DNA of 18,434 nt from Alphaproteobacteria bacterium (GTDB taxonomy: Bacteria > Pseudomonadota > Alphaproteobacteria > RF32 > CAG-239), in contig JAGCOI010000205.1 in assembly GCA_017645485.1 (NCBI GenBank), positions 1 through 18,434 on the forward strand, given 5' to 3'. A model generated the notes under the pieces. It was given only the letters and a program-made list of their open reading frames with translations. It made no database searches and had not been told where the DNA came from. Positions within the stretch are counted from its first letter, which is position 1; every line of letters starts with the position of its first letter. A program made the position numbers and the translations under genes. This document shows positions 8,289-16,401 of this stretch, in pieces.

Positions 8289-9401
8289 TTATCCTCCCAT
8301 GGCGGATGTGATTTGATCTTGCATGTCAAATACGCCGAATACGGCCCAAGCGATAATGGCGGCAACGCATAAAATGGCAATCATGTTTAAGATGCCGGCC
8401 TTTTGCTCAATCATATAAACAGATTCTTCAAGCCAGTTATTGGCTAAGCTTTCAAGTGCTTCTTCAAAGTTATCAAGTTCGGCATAAATTTTTAAGTCTG
8501 CGATAATTTCTTTATCCGGAAATTGAAAACCGGTTTTGTTTAAGGCCTGACCTAAGTTGTCACCGTTTTTCAGATATTCAAGTGCGGCATCAATACGTTC
8601 TATTAAATATCTGCTGGCATCACGCTTTAAGCTGGACATAGCCACAGATACAGGCACACCGCCTTTAACCAATGCGGAAAGAGCCAAAAGCCATGTAATA
8701 CCGACAAAGATTTTATATAATGACCATGGCGGCATATTATCAACAATTGCACGAATCTTGCCGGTCCAAATGCTGATGGTTGAATAAATAATCAATGCGG
8801 TAACCGGAAAAATAGCAAAAGCAATAAGCCAATTTTTTTGAACCCATGCGGATAAATCAACCAAAGTACGAGCCGTGCCAACCCAGTTTAAGCCCGGAAC
8901 GGCTTCAAGCATAGGCGGCACCATATAAACACCGATAGCCCAAACGATTAAAACAGACATCATAAACAAAAAGGACGGGTAGGCAATGGCACTGACAATC
9001 GGACGAATCATTTTGGTAGAACCTTCCGACACTTTAATTAAGTTTAGCAGCGCATTTTCAAGATTGGAAACATCACCGACGGATAACATCAATCTTTCTC
9101 TGTCAGGTGCCCAACCTTTTAAAGCATCGGAAAACGGGAGACCGTTTTGCAGGGCGTGTCCCCAGCTTGCCAGAGCAATAGCCATCGGCTCACCGGATTT
9201 TTTACCGCCGTTTGTGATACCGTCATGCAACATATCAAGAGCGTCCATTAAAGAAAATCGGTTACGTAAAAGCGAAGCTAATTTTCTGTATATCTTCAGG
9301 CGGGTGGAGTTGGAGAAATTGCAAACAATTTTTGCATAATAAACTTCAATGGAACCTAAAGATTTTATTGCTTTATTAAAACGATTTTTATTATCTGCCA
9401 T
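8289..9401 (-). CDS. pilR: Type IVb pilus inner-membrane platform protein PilR (GspF/PilC family)
   Basis: Polytopic inner-membrane protein that couples the cytoplasmic ATPase to the pilus or secretion apparatus. It has 370 residues and two T2SSF-type four-helix modules (about 35-130 and 235-330), separated by helices near 137-160 and 192-212 and followed by a third membrane helix near 338-360. This is the usual three-helix GspF topology. The RLKIYRKLASLL start of the first module and the GGVPVSVAM segment in the second are typical. The start at 9401 has an AGGAAA site that overlaps the pilQ stop, 9 bases away. Its last residues, Met-Gly-Gly, are encoded by the bases that form the pilS ribosome site, so the two genes are tightly coupled. 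The position after pilQ matches R64. Confidence 0.92.
   Translation of the reverse strand: MADNKNRFNKAIKSLGSIEVYYAKIVCNFSNSTRLKIYRKLASLLRNRFSLMDALDMLHDGITNGGKKSGEPMAIALASWGHALQNGLPFSDALKGWAPDRERLMLSVGDVSNLENALLNLIKVSEGSTKMIRPIVSAIAYPSFLFMMSVLIVWAIGVYMVPPMLEAVPGLNWVGTARTLVDLSAWVQKNWLIAFAIFPVTALIIYSTISIWTGKIRAIVDNMPPWSLYKIFVGITWLLALSALVKGGVPVSVAMSSLKRDASRYLIERIDAALEYLKNGDNLGQALNKTGFQFPDKEIIADLKIYAELDNFEEALESLANNWLEESVYMIEQKAGILNMIAILCVAAIIAWAVFGVFDMQDQITSAMGG
8292..8298 (-). promoter_or_regulatory. Ribosome site of the pilS-like gene inside the pilR 3' end
   Basis: GGGAGGA on the minus strand lies 4 bases before the ATG at 8287 and forms the last sense codons of pilR. It decides the short start and implies coupled translation. 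Confidence 0.8.
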
Positions 9402-9410
9402 CGGTTTTTC

Positions 9411-11054
9411 CTAATATATCGGGCGTTGATCAAGTAATCCGCACCAACGCTCAAGTTCATCCAAATCAATATTTCCTTTAAGCATGCGCTCAATTGCGGC
9501 ATCACGCAATGTGCGTCCGTCGAGTTCACTAATCCAATAATCAATGGCACGTTTTGTATCGCCATTAATCATCAGTTGTAAAAACATAGCATCAGGCATA
9601 ATAATTTCAGGTATGCTCATACGTCCTATGAAACCTCTGTTGTTGCAAAATTTACAACCCTCGCCGCGAATAAATGAGTTTTCGATACCGTAATCACCGA
9701 GAGCCGTTTTAAGACGTTGAAACGAAGGATCGTTCATACGTTCTTTAACGGATTTGCGACAATGCGGGCAAAGTTTTCTGAATAAACGTTGAGAAATGAG
9801 GCCTTTAATTAACTCCGGATCACCCAATAAATATGGTTGAGCCCCCATATCACGCAGACGCGTGACAATAGCCGGTGCCGAGTTTGCGTGCAAAGTTGAC
9901 CACACACCGTGACCTGACAAGGCACCCTTAAATGTTAATTCGGCCGCGGACATGGAACGAATTTCACCGACCATCATAACATCAGGGTCGGAACGTAAGG
10001 CTGCGTTTAAGGCTTTGGTAAATTCCGCTTCTTTTGATTCTTCGTCGTTTGCATTTGTCACAGGCATTTGACGGGCACCGGGGATAGGATACTCCGGCGG
10101 ATCTTCCACGGTAATAAGGTTGATTTCGTAATTTTTTTCTTGCAACAGCTTAATCATGTTACGTTGCAAGGTTGTTGATTTACCTGAACCGGTCGGACCT
10201 GCAATAATGTTTAAGCCGACAGGAACCGCACGCAGACGGTAGAACATATTTATTTCGCGTTCGCCAAAGCCGAGCGCCTTTAAATCGGAACTGCCGTTCG
10301 GGTTGTCATCGGCGTACAATAAACGCATAACAAGGTATTGTGAACCGAAAGCAATCGGGTTAAATTGTAGACGAATAGCAAGCACATTATGTGGCAACAT
10401 TAACTTTCCGTCTGAGCCTCGAAGCGGTGTTTCACCTAATTTTTGTGCGCCCTGAAACTCATTTTGAGCATAGTTTGAATCGGAAATATCGGCAGATGCA
10501 AAAGCCGCACGCACAAAAGCTTCACCCCAAGCTTTATTATATTCCATTTGGCGAACCATCATACCGTTGACGCGGAAGAAAATTTGTGTGGCATCGGCAA
10601 CAACGACGTGAACATCGGAAACTTTTTGAGAGGCCGCACGCGACACGATATTGATGAAATCGATTTGGACCTGCATACGCTCCAAATCTTCGGCAGTAAC
10701 GGCAGCTAAACCATGTCCGCGTTCGGCATAAGCATATATGGCATTGATTTCATTTTGACTGACGTATTGAGGTTCGCCCACTAAAAGTTTGCGACGTTTG
10801 GCCGTGTTTGTAAAGCTTAAAACCAAACCGTTGTTTTTATGTTCTTGTGCAATAAAGTATGTACCGTCGGAAAAAAGAGCAAGCATATGACGCGTTTCGT
10901 TCGTGACGTTTAAGTCAGAACCATGCGCCGTAATCAGCCTGTTATTGTTTGCAAACACAGACTCCAAAAGGTTGGAAGACTGTGTTTGTTCACTTGCACT
11001 TTCAGCTAAATACGAATTGCTTTCGTCTTTTTTTTCTTCTTCCTGATCGGCCAT
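9411..11054 (-). CDS. pilQ: Type IVb pilus assembly ATPase PilQ (GspE/PilB family)
   Basis: Cytoplasmic hexameric ATPase expected to power assembly or secretion. It has 547 residues. The N-terminal ~130 residues start with an acidic, Ser/Gln-rich low-complexity stretch of about 30 residues. The ATPase core shows Walker A GPTGSGKST at 286-294, an Asp-box segment around ITVEDPPEY, Walker B LRSDPDVMMVGEIR at about 353-366 and the His box STLHANSA near 386-393. Two CxxC pairs, Cys429/432 and Cys467/470, form the zinc-binding element found in assembly ATPases and absent from PilT-type retraction ATPases. All catalytic motifs are intact, so the machine is probably energised. No separate retraction ATPase is encoded in the window. 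The gene follows the pilP-like gene by 17 bases and precedes pilR, as in R64. Confidence 0.95.
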   Translation of the reverse strand: MADQEEEKKDESNSYLAESASEQTQSSNLLESVFANNNRLITAHGSDLNVTNETRHMLALFSDGTYFIAQEHKNNGLVLSFTNTAKRRKLLVGEPQYVSQNEINAIYAYAERGHGLAAVTAEDLERMQVQIDFINIVSRAASQKVSDVHVVVADATQIFFRVNGMMVRQMEYNKAWGEAFVRAAFASADISDSNYAQNEFQGAQKLGETPLRGSDGKLMLPHNVLAIRLQFNPIAFGSQYLVMRLLYADDNPNGSSDLKALGFGEREINMFYRLRAVPVGLNIIAGPTGSGKSTTLQRNMIKLLQEKNYEINLITVEDPPEYPIPGARQMPVTNANDEESKEAEFTKALNAALRSDPDVMMVGEIRSMSAAELTFKGALSGHGVWSTLHANSAPAIVTRLRDMGAQPYLLGDPELIKGLISQRLFRKLCPHCRKSVKERMNDPSFQRLKTALGDYGIENSFIRGEGCKFCNNRGFIGRMSIPEIIMPDAMFLQLMINGDTKRAIDYWISELDGRTLRDAAIERMLKGNIDLDELERWCGLLDQRPIY

Positions 11055-11071
11055 GTTTTATTATTACCTTC

Positions 11072-12634
11072 TTATTTGATAAACATAGAGTCACCTACGG
11101 ACGGCAAAGTGTCATCACTGATTAAAGTTGCTCTCGGACGAAGCGTTTCGGTATTTGCGGCAGAGGGCTGTGCTTCTTCATCAGTCATTTTATTCGGTTC
11201 CATCGATAATGCGGAATTTGCCGTGTATAAGAAATCTTTCAAACCGTTCCTGTCAAACTGAACATAATGCGGTGTAATCTCTTCAACCATATGCCCCGTT
11301 TGTAAAACGGTGCCGACTTTGGCAACAAAAGAGTCGCCTTCCTTGTTAATCAATTTAACAAAGAGCTCGTCACCTTGTCCGGTAATTTCCATAATTGCAT
11401 ATTCTTTTGCGACGTTCATAGGCTTAATCAATGTATCGGCCGAGGTCGTAATCTGATTGCCGGCAGTAGCCGGTTTGTCAGCAAAAGGATTTGCGTTTGC
11501 GGCGTTGTTCTTCATGTTTTGTTCCATGGATTCCATACGCTTTCTGAGTTGGGCATTTTGAGCAGACAAACTTGCAACCGCACGTTCGTAATTGTTTCTG
11601 GCTATTTCTGCATCTTTAACGAGTTTATCGGATTGAGCCTGAATTTTTTCCATATCGCCTTTATATGAAGAGCGTAAGGAAGTATTGGTATCTTTCAAAT
11701 TACGAATTTCATCATACAGCTTACCGTTTTCGGCAATCCATGATTGTTTCTGTTCAAGCATGGAATTCATATAAGCGGTTAAGGCTTTTTGCTGTCTGAT
11801 TTTTTCGAGTTCTATTTCTTTTTGTTTTAACTCTTCTTGCGCTTTAAGCACTTTAACCTCTTGTTCCTTTTTCCACTCAATAGCCTGACGTGCTTTTTCT
11901 TCTTCCTGAGCGATTTTTTCACGTTCTGCTTTTTCACGAACGGCTCTTGCCGCTTCGACTTCGTTACGAACACGTTCGCGTTTAAGCTCTAACGTAAGCA
12001 ATGTTGTTTGTTTTTCAATGTCGGACATTTGATTGAACAAATCATTGTTTGTTTGTGCTAAAATCGAATCACCGAATTTTAAGTTGTTTGATGCTTGAGG
12101 CTTAAGCGGGGCGTTGACATCTTTGACTTTCGCATCGCTATTGTCAGGGGCTTGTTGCGGTTTAGCGTTTTGCTGAACAGGCGCTTCTTCAAATAAATCT
12201 TGCGGTTCGTCGGTTGCTTCATCATCAAAGCTGATTTCAAAATCATCCATAAAGTCATCCGAAATATCTTCTTTCGGTGCTGAAACCTGTTGAGGTTGAG
12301 CTTCTGATTTAGTTTCGGGTTCGGCTTTTTCTTCAACTTCGGGTTCTGCCCCATCTTCACTGTTTTCAGAAACAGTCTCCTGTTCGGCGCCATCATCGGA
12401 TTGAGTAACGACAACAACCTCTTGTTTTTGCTCGGGCACAATAAGCTCATCATCATTTAAGGGAATGATATCGTCTTCAATTTCGAATACAACATCTTCG
12501 GATACAGGTGCAGCAGCCTCGACGGTTTGTTCGTCACCTGAAAGATTTTGTGACGAGGCGGCGTGTGTCCAAATGCACATCAAAGCAACAAGTGTGCTTA
12601 TCAGGATAGTTTTATTTGAGGATTTATAATACAT
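11072..12634 (-). CDS. pilP: Enlarged PilP-like periplasmic coiled-coil protein
   Basis: I choose the ATG at 12634 (520 residues) because GAAGGAG sits 6 bases before it; the frame itself extends to 12676. The protein begins with a signal peptide or anchor (about 9-27), then about 160 acidic residues rich in Glu, Asp, Pro and Gln that are probably disordered. A Lys/Glu/Arg-rich coiled coil follows at about 200-380. A stretch at the start of the coil (EKQTTLLTLELKRERVRNE) resembles the opening of R64 PilP. The C-terminal domain (about 405-470, starting near AIMEITGQGDELFV) has the repeated beta pattern of PilP-type secretin partners. R64 PilP is only about 150 residues, so this one carries large additions. 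The start overlaps the pilO stop by 11 bases. Assignment rests on position plus the two PilP-like segments. Confidence 0.72.
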   Translation of the reverse strand: MYYKSSNKTILISTLVALMCIWTHAASSQNLSGDEQTVEAAAPVSEDVVFEIEDDIIPLNDDELIVPEQKQEVVVVTQSDDGAEQETVSENSEDGAEPEVEEKAEPETKSEAQPQQVSAPKEDISDDFMDDFEISFDDEATDEPQDLFEEAPVQQNAKPQQAPDNSDAKVKDVNAPLKPQASNNLKFGDSILAQTNNDLFNQMSDIEKQTTLLTLELKRERVRNEVEAARAVREKAEREKIAQEEEKARQAIEWKKEQEVKVLKAQEELKQKEIELEKIRQQKALTAYMNSMLEQKQSWIAENGKLYDEIRNLKDTNTSLRSSYKGDMEKIQAQSDKLVKDAEIARNNYERAVASLSAQNAQLRKRMESMEQNMKNNAANANPFADKPATAGNQITTSADTLIKPMNVAKEYAIMEITGQGDELFVKLINKEGDSFVAKVGTVLQTGHMVEEITPHYVQFDRNGLKDFLYTANSALSMEPNKMTDEEAQPSAANTETLRPRATLISDDTLPSVGDSMFIK

Positions 12635-13904
12635 AGATAGCTCCTTCGTAATACCAGCTGTTAGTGTTTGTATCATATTTTATCAGATTAATCGTAAGTC
12701 CTGAAAATTTCGTTAAGAGATCAATCCAAACCATAGGATTGTGTTTTGAAGAAAACGAAAATCCGACATATTTATAAACCTTGTTTTGCGGGGATGTCCA
12801 CGTTTGAGAATTTAATGAAACGGGCATTTGCAAACCCTGGAATAAATCGTTGATGGTGTTTACCAAATCTACACCGTTTAACTTCGGCGGTGAGTTGAAC
12901 GTGTCGATATTAGGCATTGGAACAGATGCCAAAACTTCTGTGCCGTTAGGTGAAATGGAACGATTGGAAAATGTAAGACCTGACGTTTCCAAAGCCTTAT
13001 CTATCCAAGATAAACGACCGATTTCCATACGCCATGACGTAACAAGCCCTTCAGGCGAACATGTGATGCCGCCGATATGCCAACCGGGTGTCGAAATTGT
13101 GACTAAGTCTTGTACACCCTGATAGCAGAATGCCAAAATCTGATCGGGACGGCGTAAAGATTCCCACGGTTTCGGTTCCGGCGGTGCAACAGGTGCCTGA
13201 ATTTTTTTGATGGCAACAGGCGCAACAATAGGTCTTTGCGGTTTGGCACTGAAAATAAGAGAGACAACGGTTGAAAGCAACCAAATAGCCGCAATGGTGG
13301 CAACGGTTAAAACAACGAGAAGTTTTGTGCCGCGAAGCGCATGAACCTTTTGCAAACTGTCTCTTGAAGAGGCAATGAGAAAACCGTCAACGTTAATTTC
13401 TTTGGCGTCTTCAATGTTCCATTCGGCAGGGGCAATCTTATATTGCCAATCCGGAACGGCAAGCATTGATGTAAATTGTTCTTTGGCTTCTTCTTCGTTA
13501 ACAAACAGCATATCGCCGTCTGACAAAATAATGTCGTTTCTGATACAGACATACCACCAACCCGTGTTAACCTTAAAAACAGCCAAAACAGAAGACGCAT
13601 CGGGCAGGGCATTCATTAAGCCGATAGCGGCCGCTTTTACACCTCTTTTATAGCCTTGAGACGAAATACATAAACCGAATTGAGGCGATTTGCCTTTTCT
13701 TAAAGCAAATAAGTCTGCGCCTTCCAAAATGTTTTCGGCGGCTTCGGCAATCTCCGTATAAGGATCGTCACTGTTACGAAGAGGCTGCCAGAATAAAGAT
13801 GTGGCATATGTCGTGCCGCGCGAAACAAACGACGTAACAAAAGATTGTTGTTCGTTCGAGCCGTTCGCGGCATTGTTATCATCTAATTTAGCATCTTCTA
13901 ACAC
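12624..13904 (-). CDS. pilO: Type IVb pilus biogenesis protein PilO
   Basis: Bitopic inner-membrane protein of the R64-type pilus assembly complex. It has 426 residues, with a cytoplasmic part of about 190 residues, one membrane helix near 193-218, a Pro-rich neck (about 219-243) and a periplasmic domain to the end. The cytoplasmic segment GWWYVCIRNDIILSDGD (about 115-131) resembles the PilO accessory family. The start is GTG at 13904, with AAGGAAA lying directly behind the stop of the secretin gene 15 bases upstream; no ATG lies in a better position. Cysteines at 79 and 120 lie on the cytoplasmic side. It follows pilN and overlaps the pilP-like gene, as expected. The sequence match is modest, so the name rests on motif plus order. 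Confidence 0.85.
   Translation of the reverse strand: MLEDAKLDDNNAANGSNEQQSFVTSFVSRGTTYATSLFWQPLRNSDDPYTEIAEAAENILEGADLFALRKGKSPQFGLCISSQGYKRGVKAAAIGLMNALPDASSVLAVFKVNTGWWYVCIRNDIILSDGDMLFVNEEEAKEQFTSMLAVPDWQYKIAPAEWNIEDAKEINVDGFLIASSRDSLQKVHALRGTKLLVVLTVATIAAIWLLSTVVSLIFSAKPQRPIVAPVAIKKIQAPVAPPEPKPWESLRRPDQILAFCYQGVQDLVTISTPGWHIGGITCSPEGLVTSWRMEIGRLSWIDKALETSGLTFSNRSISPNGTEVLASVPMPNIDTFNSPPKLNGVDLVNTINDLFQGLQMPVSLNSQTWTSPQNKVYKYVGFSFSSKHNPMVWIDLLTKFSGLTINLIKYDTNTNSWYYEGAIYVL
12641..12647 (-). promoter_or_regulatory. Ribosome site fixing the pilP-like start
   Basis: GAAGGAG on the minus strand sits 6 bases before the ATG at 12634 and inside the 3' part of pilO. It favours this start over the frame start at 12676. 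Confidence 0.75.
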
Positions 13905-13919
13905 TGTTTTGTTTCCTTG

Positions 13920-15515
13920 TTAATATTTCATTCTGGATTCGGGTGATAACGGTGAATCCAAGACAACAGGCGTCAGCAATATAACCAATATGCTGCGCGT
14001 TTTGTTTGCCGTGACGGCACCGCCGAGCATCGAGTTTTCGGCAGAGCCTATACCCGATTTCGAAGATGTGTCTTCAACACGTTCATAACCTGTTAATACA
14101 AGCGTATCGCCGGACTTCATCGCAACTTCCTGTGTGAAACCACGTGTTTCAATAACAGGGTTTTGAATAAATTCACCGCCTGACGGATCGTTTGAAAGGT
14201 TAACCTTTTGAAGTTCAATCAAATCAGACAAAGTTAAATTAAACATAAGCATCATGCGACCGTGTTCCAAAATACGCGGTAAAACATCAAGCGTGAAACC
14301 TGTTTCAATTTCTTCCGTATCTGTTGACAAATCATAGTAACTGCCGTCAGAACCGGAGTTTGTTTTTGTAATTTGCGAAATATAATTTTGCGTTTTAACC
14401 ACTTGAATAGGCGCCGGCTTGTTGTTAAGCGTTGTTACCGTACCGCTTGTGATAAGCGATGTTGTACCTTGTTCGGAAAGTGCTTGGATGGCATTTGAAA
14501 TAGTCCATCTGCCCGAAACAATCGCCATGGACAAACCGCTTGTAATATCTGCCTGACCGGAAGCACCGGTGATACCGAGGTTTGTAATACGATCGTTTCC
14601 ACCGAAAACGGCACTTAAGTTAAGACCGTATTTGTCGGAATCGGAAACACTGACCTGTAAAACTTTAACACTGATGGCGACCTGACGCGATAAACGAACA
14701 TTTTGCTCATTGACGTATTTTGCCACTTTCTTAATATCGGTCGGCGTACCCGTTAAGGTTAAGACACCGCTTGATTGGTCTGTTGTGAGCTGTGCACCCG
14801 AAGAAATCATCGAGCGGATAGCCGTTTCAACCGTTTGCCATAAGTCAATAGACACCGTATTTGACAACGAGACGGAAGATGAACCGCCGCCACCGCTTGA
14901 CGAACCGCCGACATCAACAGATAAAGACGGTTTTGTCGGTAAGCTGTACAACGTGAATGACTTGGTAATATATTTATAGAAGTATATTTGCTTTTTCTCG
15001 TATTTCCACCAAATACCGAAACGATTGCAAACTTCATCCAATAAACCGCTTAACGGACCTTTGTATGAAATAATCATTTTGTTTGAATCGGTCCATTGTG
15101 CGCCGATATCTTCAAGAGAAGGCTTGTTGCTGTCAGCCAATTGTTGAACGGAACCATCCAATTCCTGATCGTAACGCACATCAATTGATGTGATTTTGTG
15201 AATCATCGTACCGATTTCGTAAAGTGTAATCGGACGATTGGAAATAAGGGTTATACCGTCTGCCGTTTCCAAATATGCCGGAATAGGCGAACCTTCATAT
15301 TCGACTTCACTGGTGTCGCCGAGCCAAATATCATCATTGACGTGAATGACATCGTTGTTGGCAGCATCCATCGGTGTTTTGGCTTCTTGTCGTAACTGCG
15401 CGGCACTTTCGATTTGACGCTCTAATGTGGCATCCATGTCGTTTGCGACAGAACACGCCCCGATGGTGGCCGAAAGAGCCAAGATGAATGTTAAATTAAG
15501 TTTAGTCATACGCAT
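13920..15515 (-). CDS. pilN: Lipoprotein secretin PilN, outer-membrane channel
   Basis: Forms the gated outer-membrane pore. I choose the ATG at 15515 (531 residues) because GGAGGA at 15521-15526 is ideally spaced for it; a frame start at 15539 and an ATG at 15509 are alternatives. The signal peptide ends in a lipobox I-G-A-C with Cys21 lipidated, a hallmark of type IVb secretins. Residues ~80-190 form N0/STN-like periplasmic modules. A flexible Gly/Ser linker lies at about 203-215. A further ring-building module at about 220-280 includes SSGVLTLTGTPTDIKKV. The secretin barrel spans about 285-520 and includes VLPRI, the PVIETRGFTQEVAMKSGDTL segment and the terminal LVILLTPVVL strand. The gene overlaps the upstream lipoprotein gene by 14 bases, which suggests translational coupling. 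Confidence 0.93.
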   Translation of the reverse strand: MRMTKLNLTFILALSATIGACSVANDMDATLERQIESAAQLRQEAKTPMDAANNDVIHVNDDIWLGDTSEVEYEGSPIPAYLETADGITLISNRPITLYEIGTMIHKITSIDVRYDQELDGSVQQLADSNKPSLEDIGAQWTDSNKMIISYKGPLSGLLDEVCNRFGIWWKYEKKQIYFYKYITKSFTLYSLPTKPSLSVDVGGSSSGGGGSSSVSLSNTVSIDLWQTVETAIRSMISSGAQLTTDQSSGVLTLTGTPTDIKKVAKYVNEQNVRLSRQVAISVKVLQVSVSDSDKYGLNLSAVFGGNDRITNLGITGASGQADITSGLSMAIVSGRWTISNAIQALSEQGTTSLITSGTVTTLNNKPAPIQVVKTQNYISQITKTNSGSDGSYYDLSTDTEEIETGFTLDVLPRILEHGRMMLMFNLTLSDLIELQKVNLSNDPSGGEFIQNPVIETRGFTQEVAMKSGDTLVLTGYERVEDTSSKSGIGSAENSMLGGAVTANKTRSILVILLTPVVLDSPLSPESRMKY

Positions 15516-16299
15516 TTTCATCCTCCATTGTTTCGACAACTAACACGCGATTTCCTTTGTAAAATGTTGCAACAGGCGCAGGTCTTGCACGGGCAAACGC
15601 TCTGATTAACGCAGAACTGACATCGGCAAAACGACCTCTGAACATGGCACCTGCATTTAAGACATAATTTCTGTTGGTGTTCCAAACCAATCTCCAGCCG
15701 GACTCGGCACTCCATTCGGTTAATAATGTTTTGAGGTTTTGGCCTTCTTCGGCATACCAGTCACGCACAGGATCTTCGCCGTCCGCATATTCTTCTTGTT
15801 CCTGTTTTTGTTCCTGACTGATTTCTTGAGTCTTCTCTTCTTGCAAAGCTTGCTCATCCGTTTGTTCGGAAGCTACCTGCTCGTCGGCAGTTGAAGATTG
15901 AGAGTTGGCTGAATTTTCGGTTTCTTCCTGATTTGAAGATGTGTCTTGTGCCTCAGCAACGTCAGCATCCGCTTCAACGACGTCAGGTGCGTTTTCAACC
16001 TGTTCTTCATAGCTGATAACTTCGCTTTCAATAGAAGGCGGAACAGCCGCGGAAATGTTATTTCCGGCACCGGACTGCGAAATTAAGGAATCACGCGGTG
16101 AAAGCTCTCCTTGTTCTCTGAAATCCGCACGGGTTTCGGTATAGTTAACGAAAGGGTCCGTCTCGCAATCGGGCTCTGAACATATGGCTTCTTGTGTATC
16201 GGGTAACACGACCTCATCTTGAGCAGGCCGGAACAAAGTACATCCCGAAAGGCCCAACGATGCCATTAAACAAGCAATTAAAAGTGTTTTTCCGTTCAT
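15502..16299 (-). CDS. pilL: PilL/TcpQ-like pilus lipoprotein with acidic linker
   Basis: The ATG at 16299 (265 residues) is preferred over the frame start at 16329 because AAGGA lies 7 bases before it and a signal peptide follows at once. The lipobox L-S-G-C gives a lipidated Cys20. Residues ~25-170 are low complexity and rich in Glu, Gln, Ser and Asp, so probably disordered. The last ~85 residues resemble the TcpQ domain of type IVb pili: W-Y-A-E-E-G..L..LL..W, then SGWRLVWNTNRNYVLNAG and a F-R-G-R-F..VSSAL..A segment. In related systems such lipoproteins dock the secretin at the outer membrane. R64 PilL is longer and also differs in the linker, so the name reflects the C-terminal domain and the place directly before pilN. 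Confidence 0.8.
   Translation of the reverse strand: MNGKTLLIACLMASLGLSGCTLFRPAQDEVVLPDTQEAICSEPDCETDPFVNYTETRADFREQGELSPRDSLISQSGAGNNISAAVPPSIESEVISYEEQVENAPDVVEADADVAEAQDTSSNQEETENSANSQSSTADEQVASEQTDEQALQEEKTQEISQEQKQEQEEYADGEDPVRDWYAEEGQNLKTLLTEWSAESGWRLVWNTNRNYVLNAGAMFRGRFADVSSALIRAFARARPAPVATFYKGNRVLVVETMEDENAYD
15521..15526 (-). promoter_or_regulatory. Ribosome site fixing the secretin start
   Basis: GGAGGA on the minus strand is spaced 5 bases from the ATG at 15515 and lies within the 3' end of the pilL-like gene. It would sit inside the coding region if the 15539 start were used. Confidence 0.75.
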
Positions 16300-16306
16300 G
16301 TTAAAA

Positions 16307-16311
16307 TCCTT
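16307..16311 (-). promoter_or_regulatory. Ribosome site fixing the PilL-like lipoprotein start
   Basis: AAGGA on the minus strand lies 7 bases before the ATG at 16299, directly ahead of the signal peptide. Confidence 0.65.
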
Positions 16312-16401
16312 CAAATCATATTTTTTCATTTTTTTTAATCATACAAACTCAAAATAAAATAATCAAGCCGTTTGATATATTTATCAGCATTGGCTTTCAT
16401 C

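Noticed and set aside
8288..8380. Longer N-terminus for the pilS-like gene
   Set aside because: It would overlap pilR by about 90 bases, adds no signal sequence, and the strong GGGAGGA site supports the start at 8287.
12079..12456. A 125-residue basic frame inside the pilP-like gene
   Set aside because: It is an alternative-frame shadow of the acidic low-complexity coding tract, whose biased codons open other frames.
14880..14920. Low-complexity repeat suggesting a frameshift in the secretin gene
   Set aside because: The Gly/Ser codons stay in frame and the secretin barrel downstream is intact.
16335..16400. A 21-codon frame on the minus strand between the OmpA-like gene and the PilL-like gene
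   Set aside because: Its nearest ribosome site is too far away and a frame of this length is expected by chance in AT-rich DNA.
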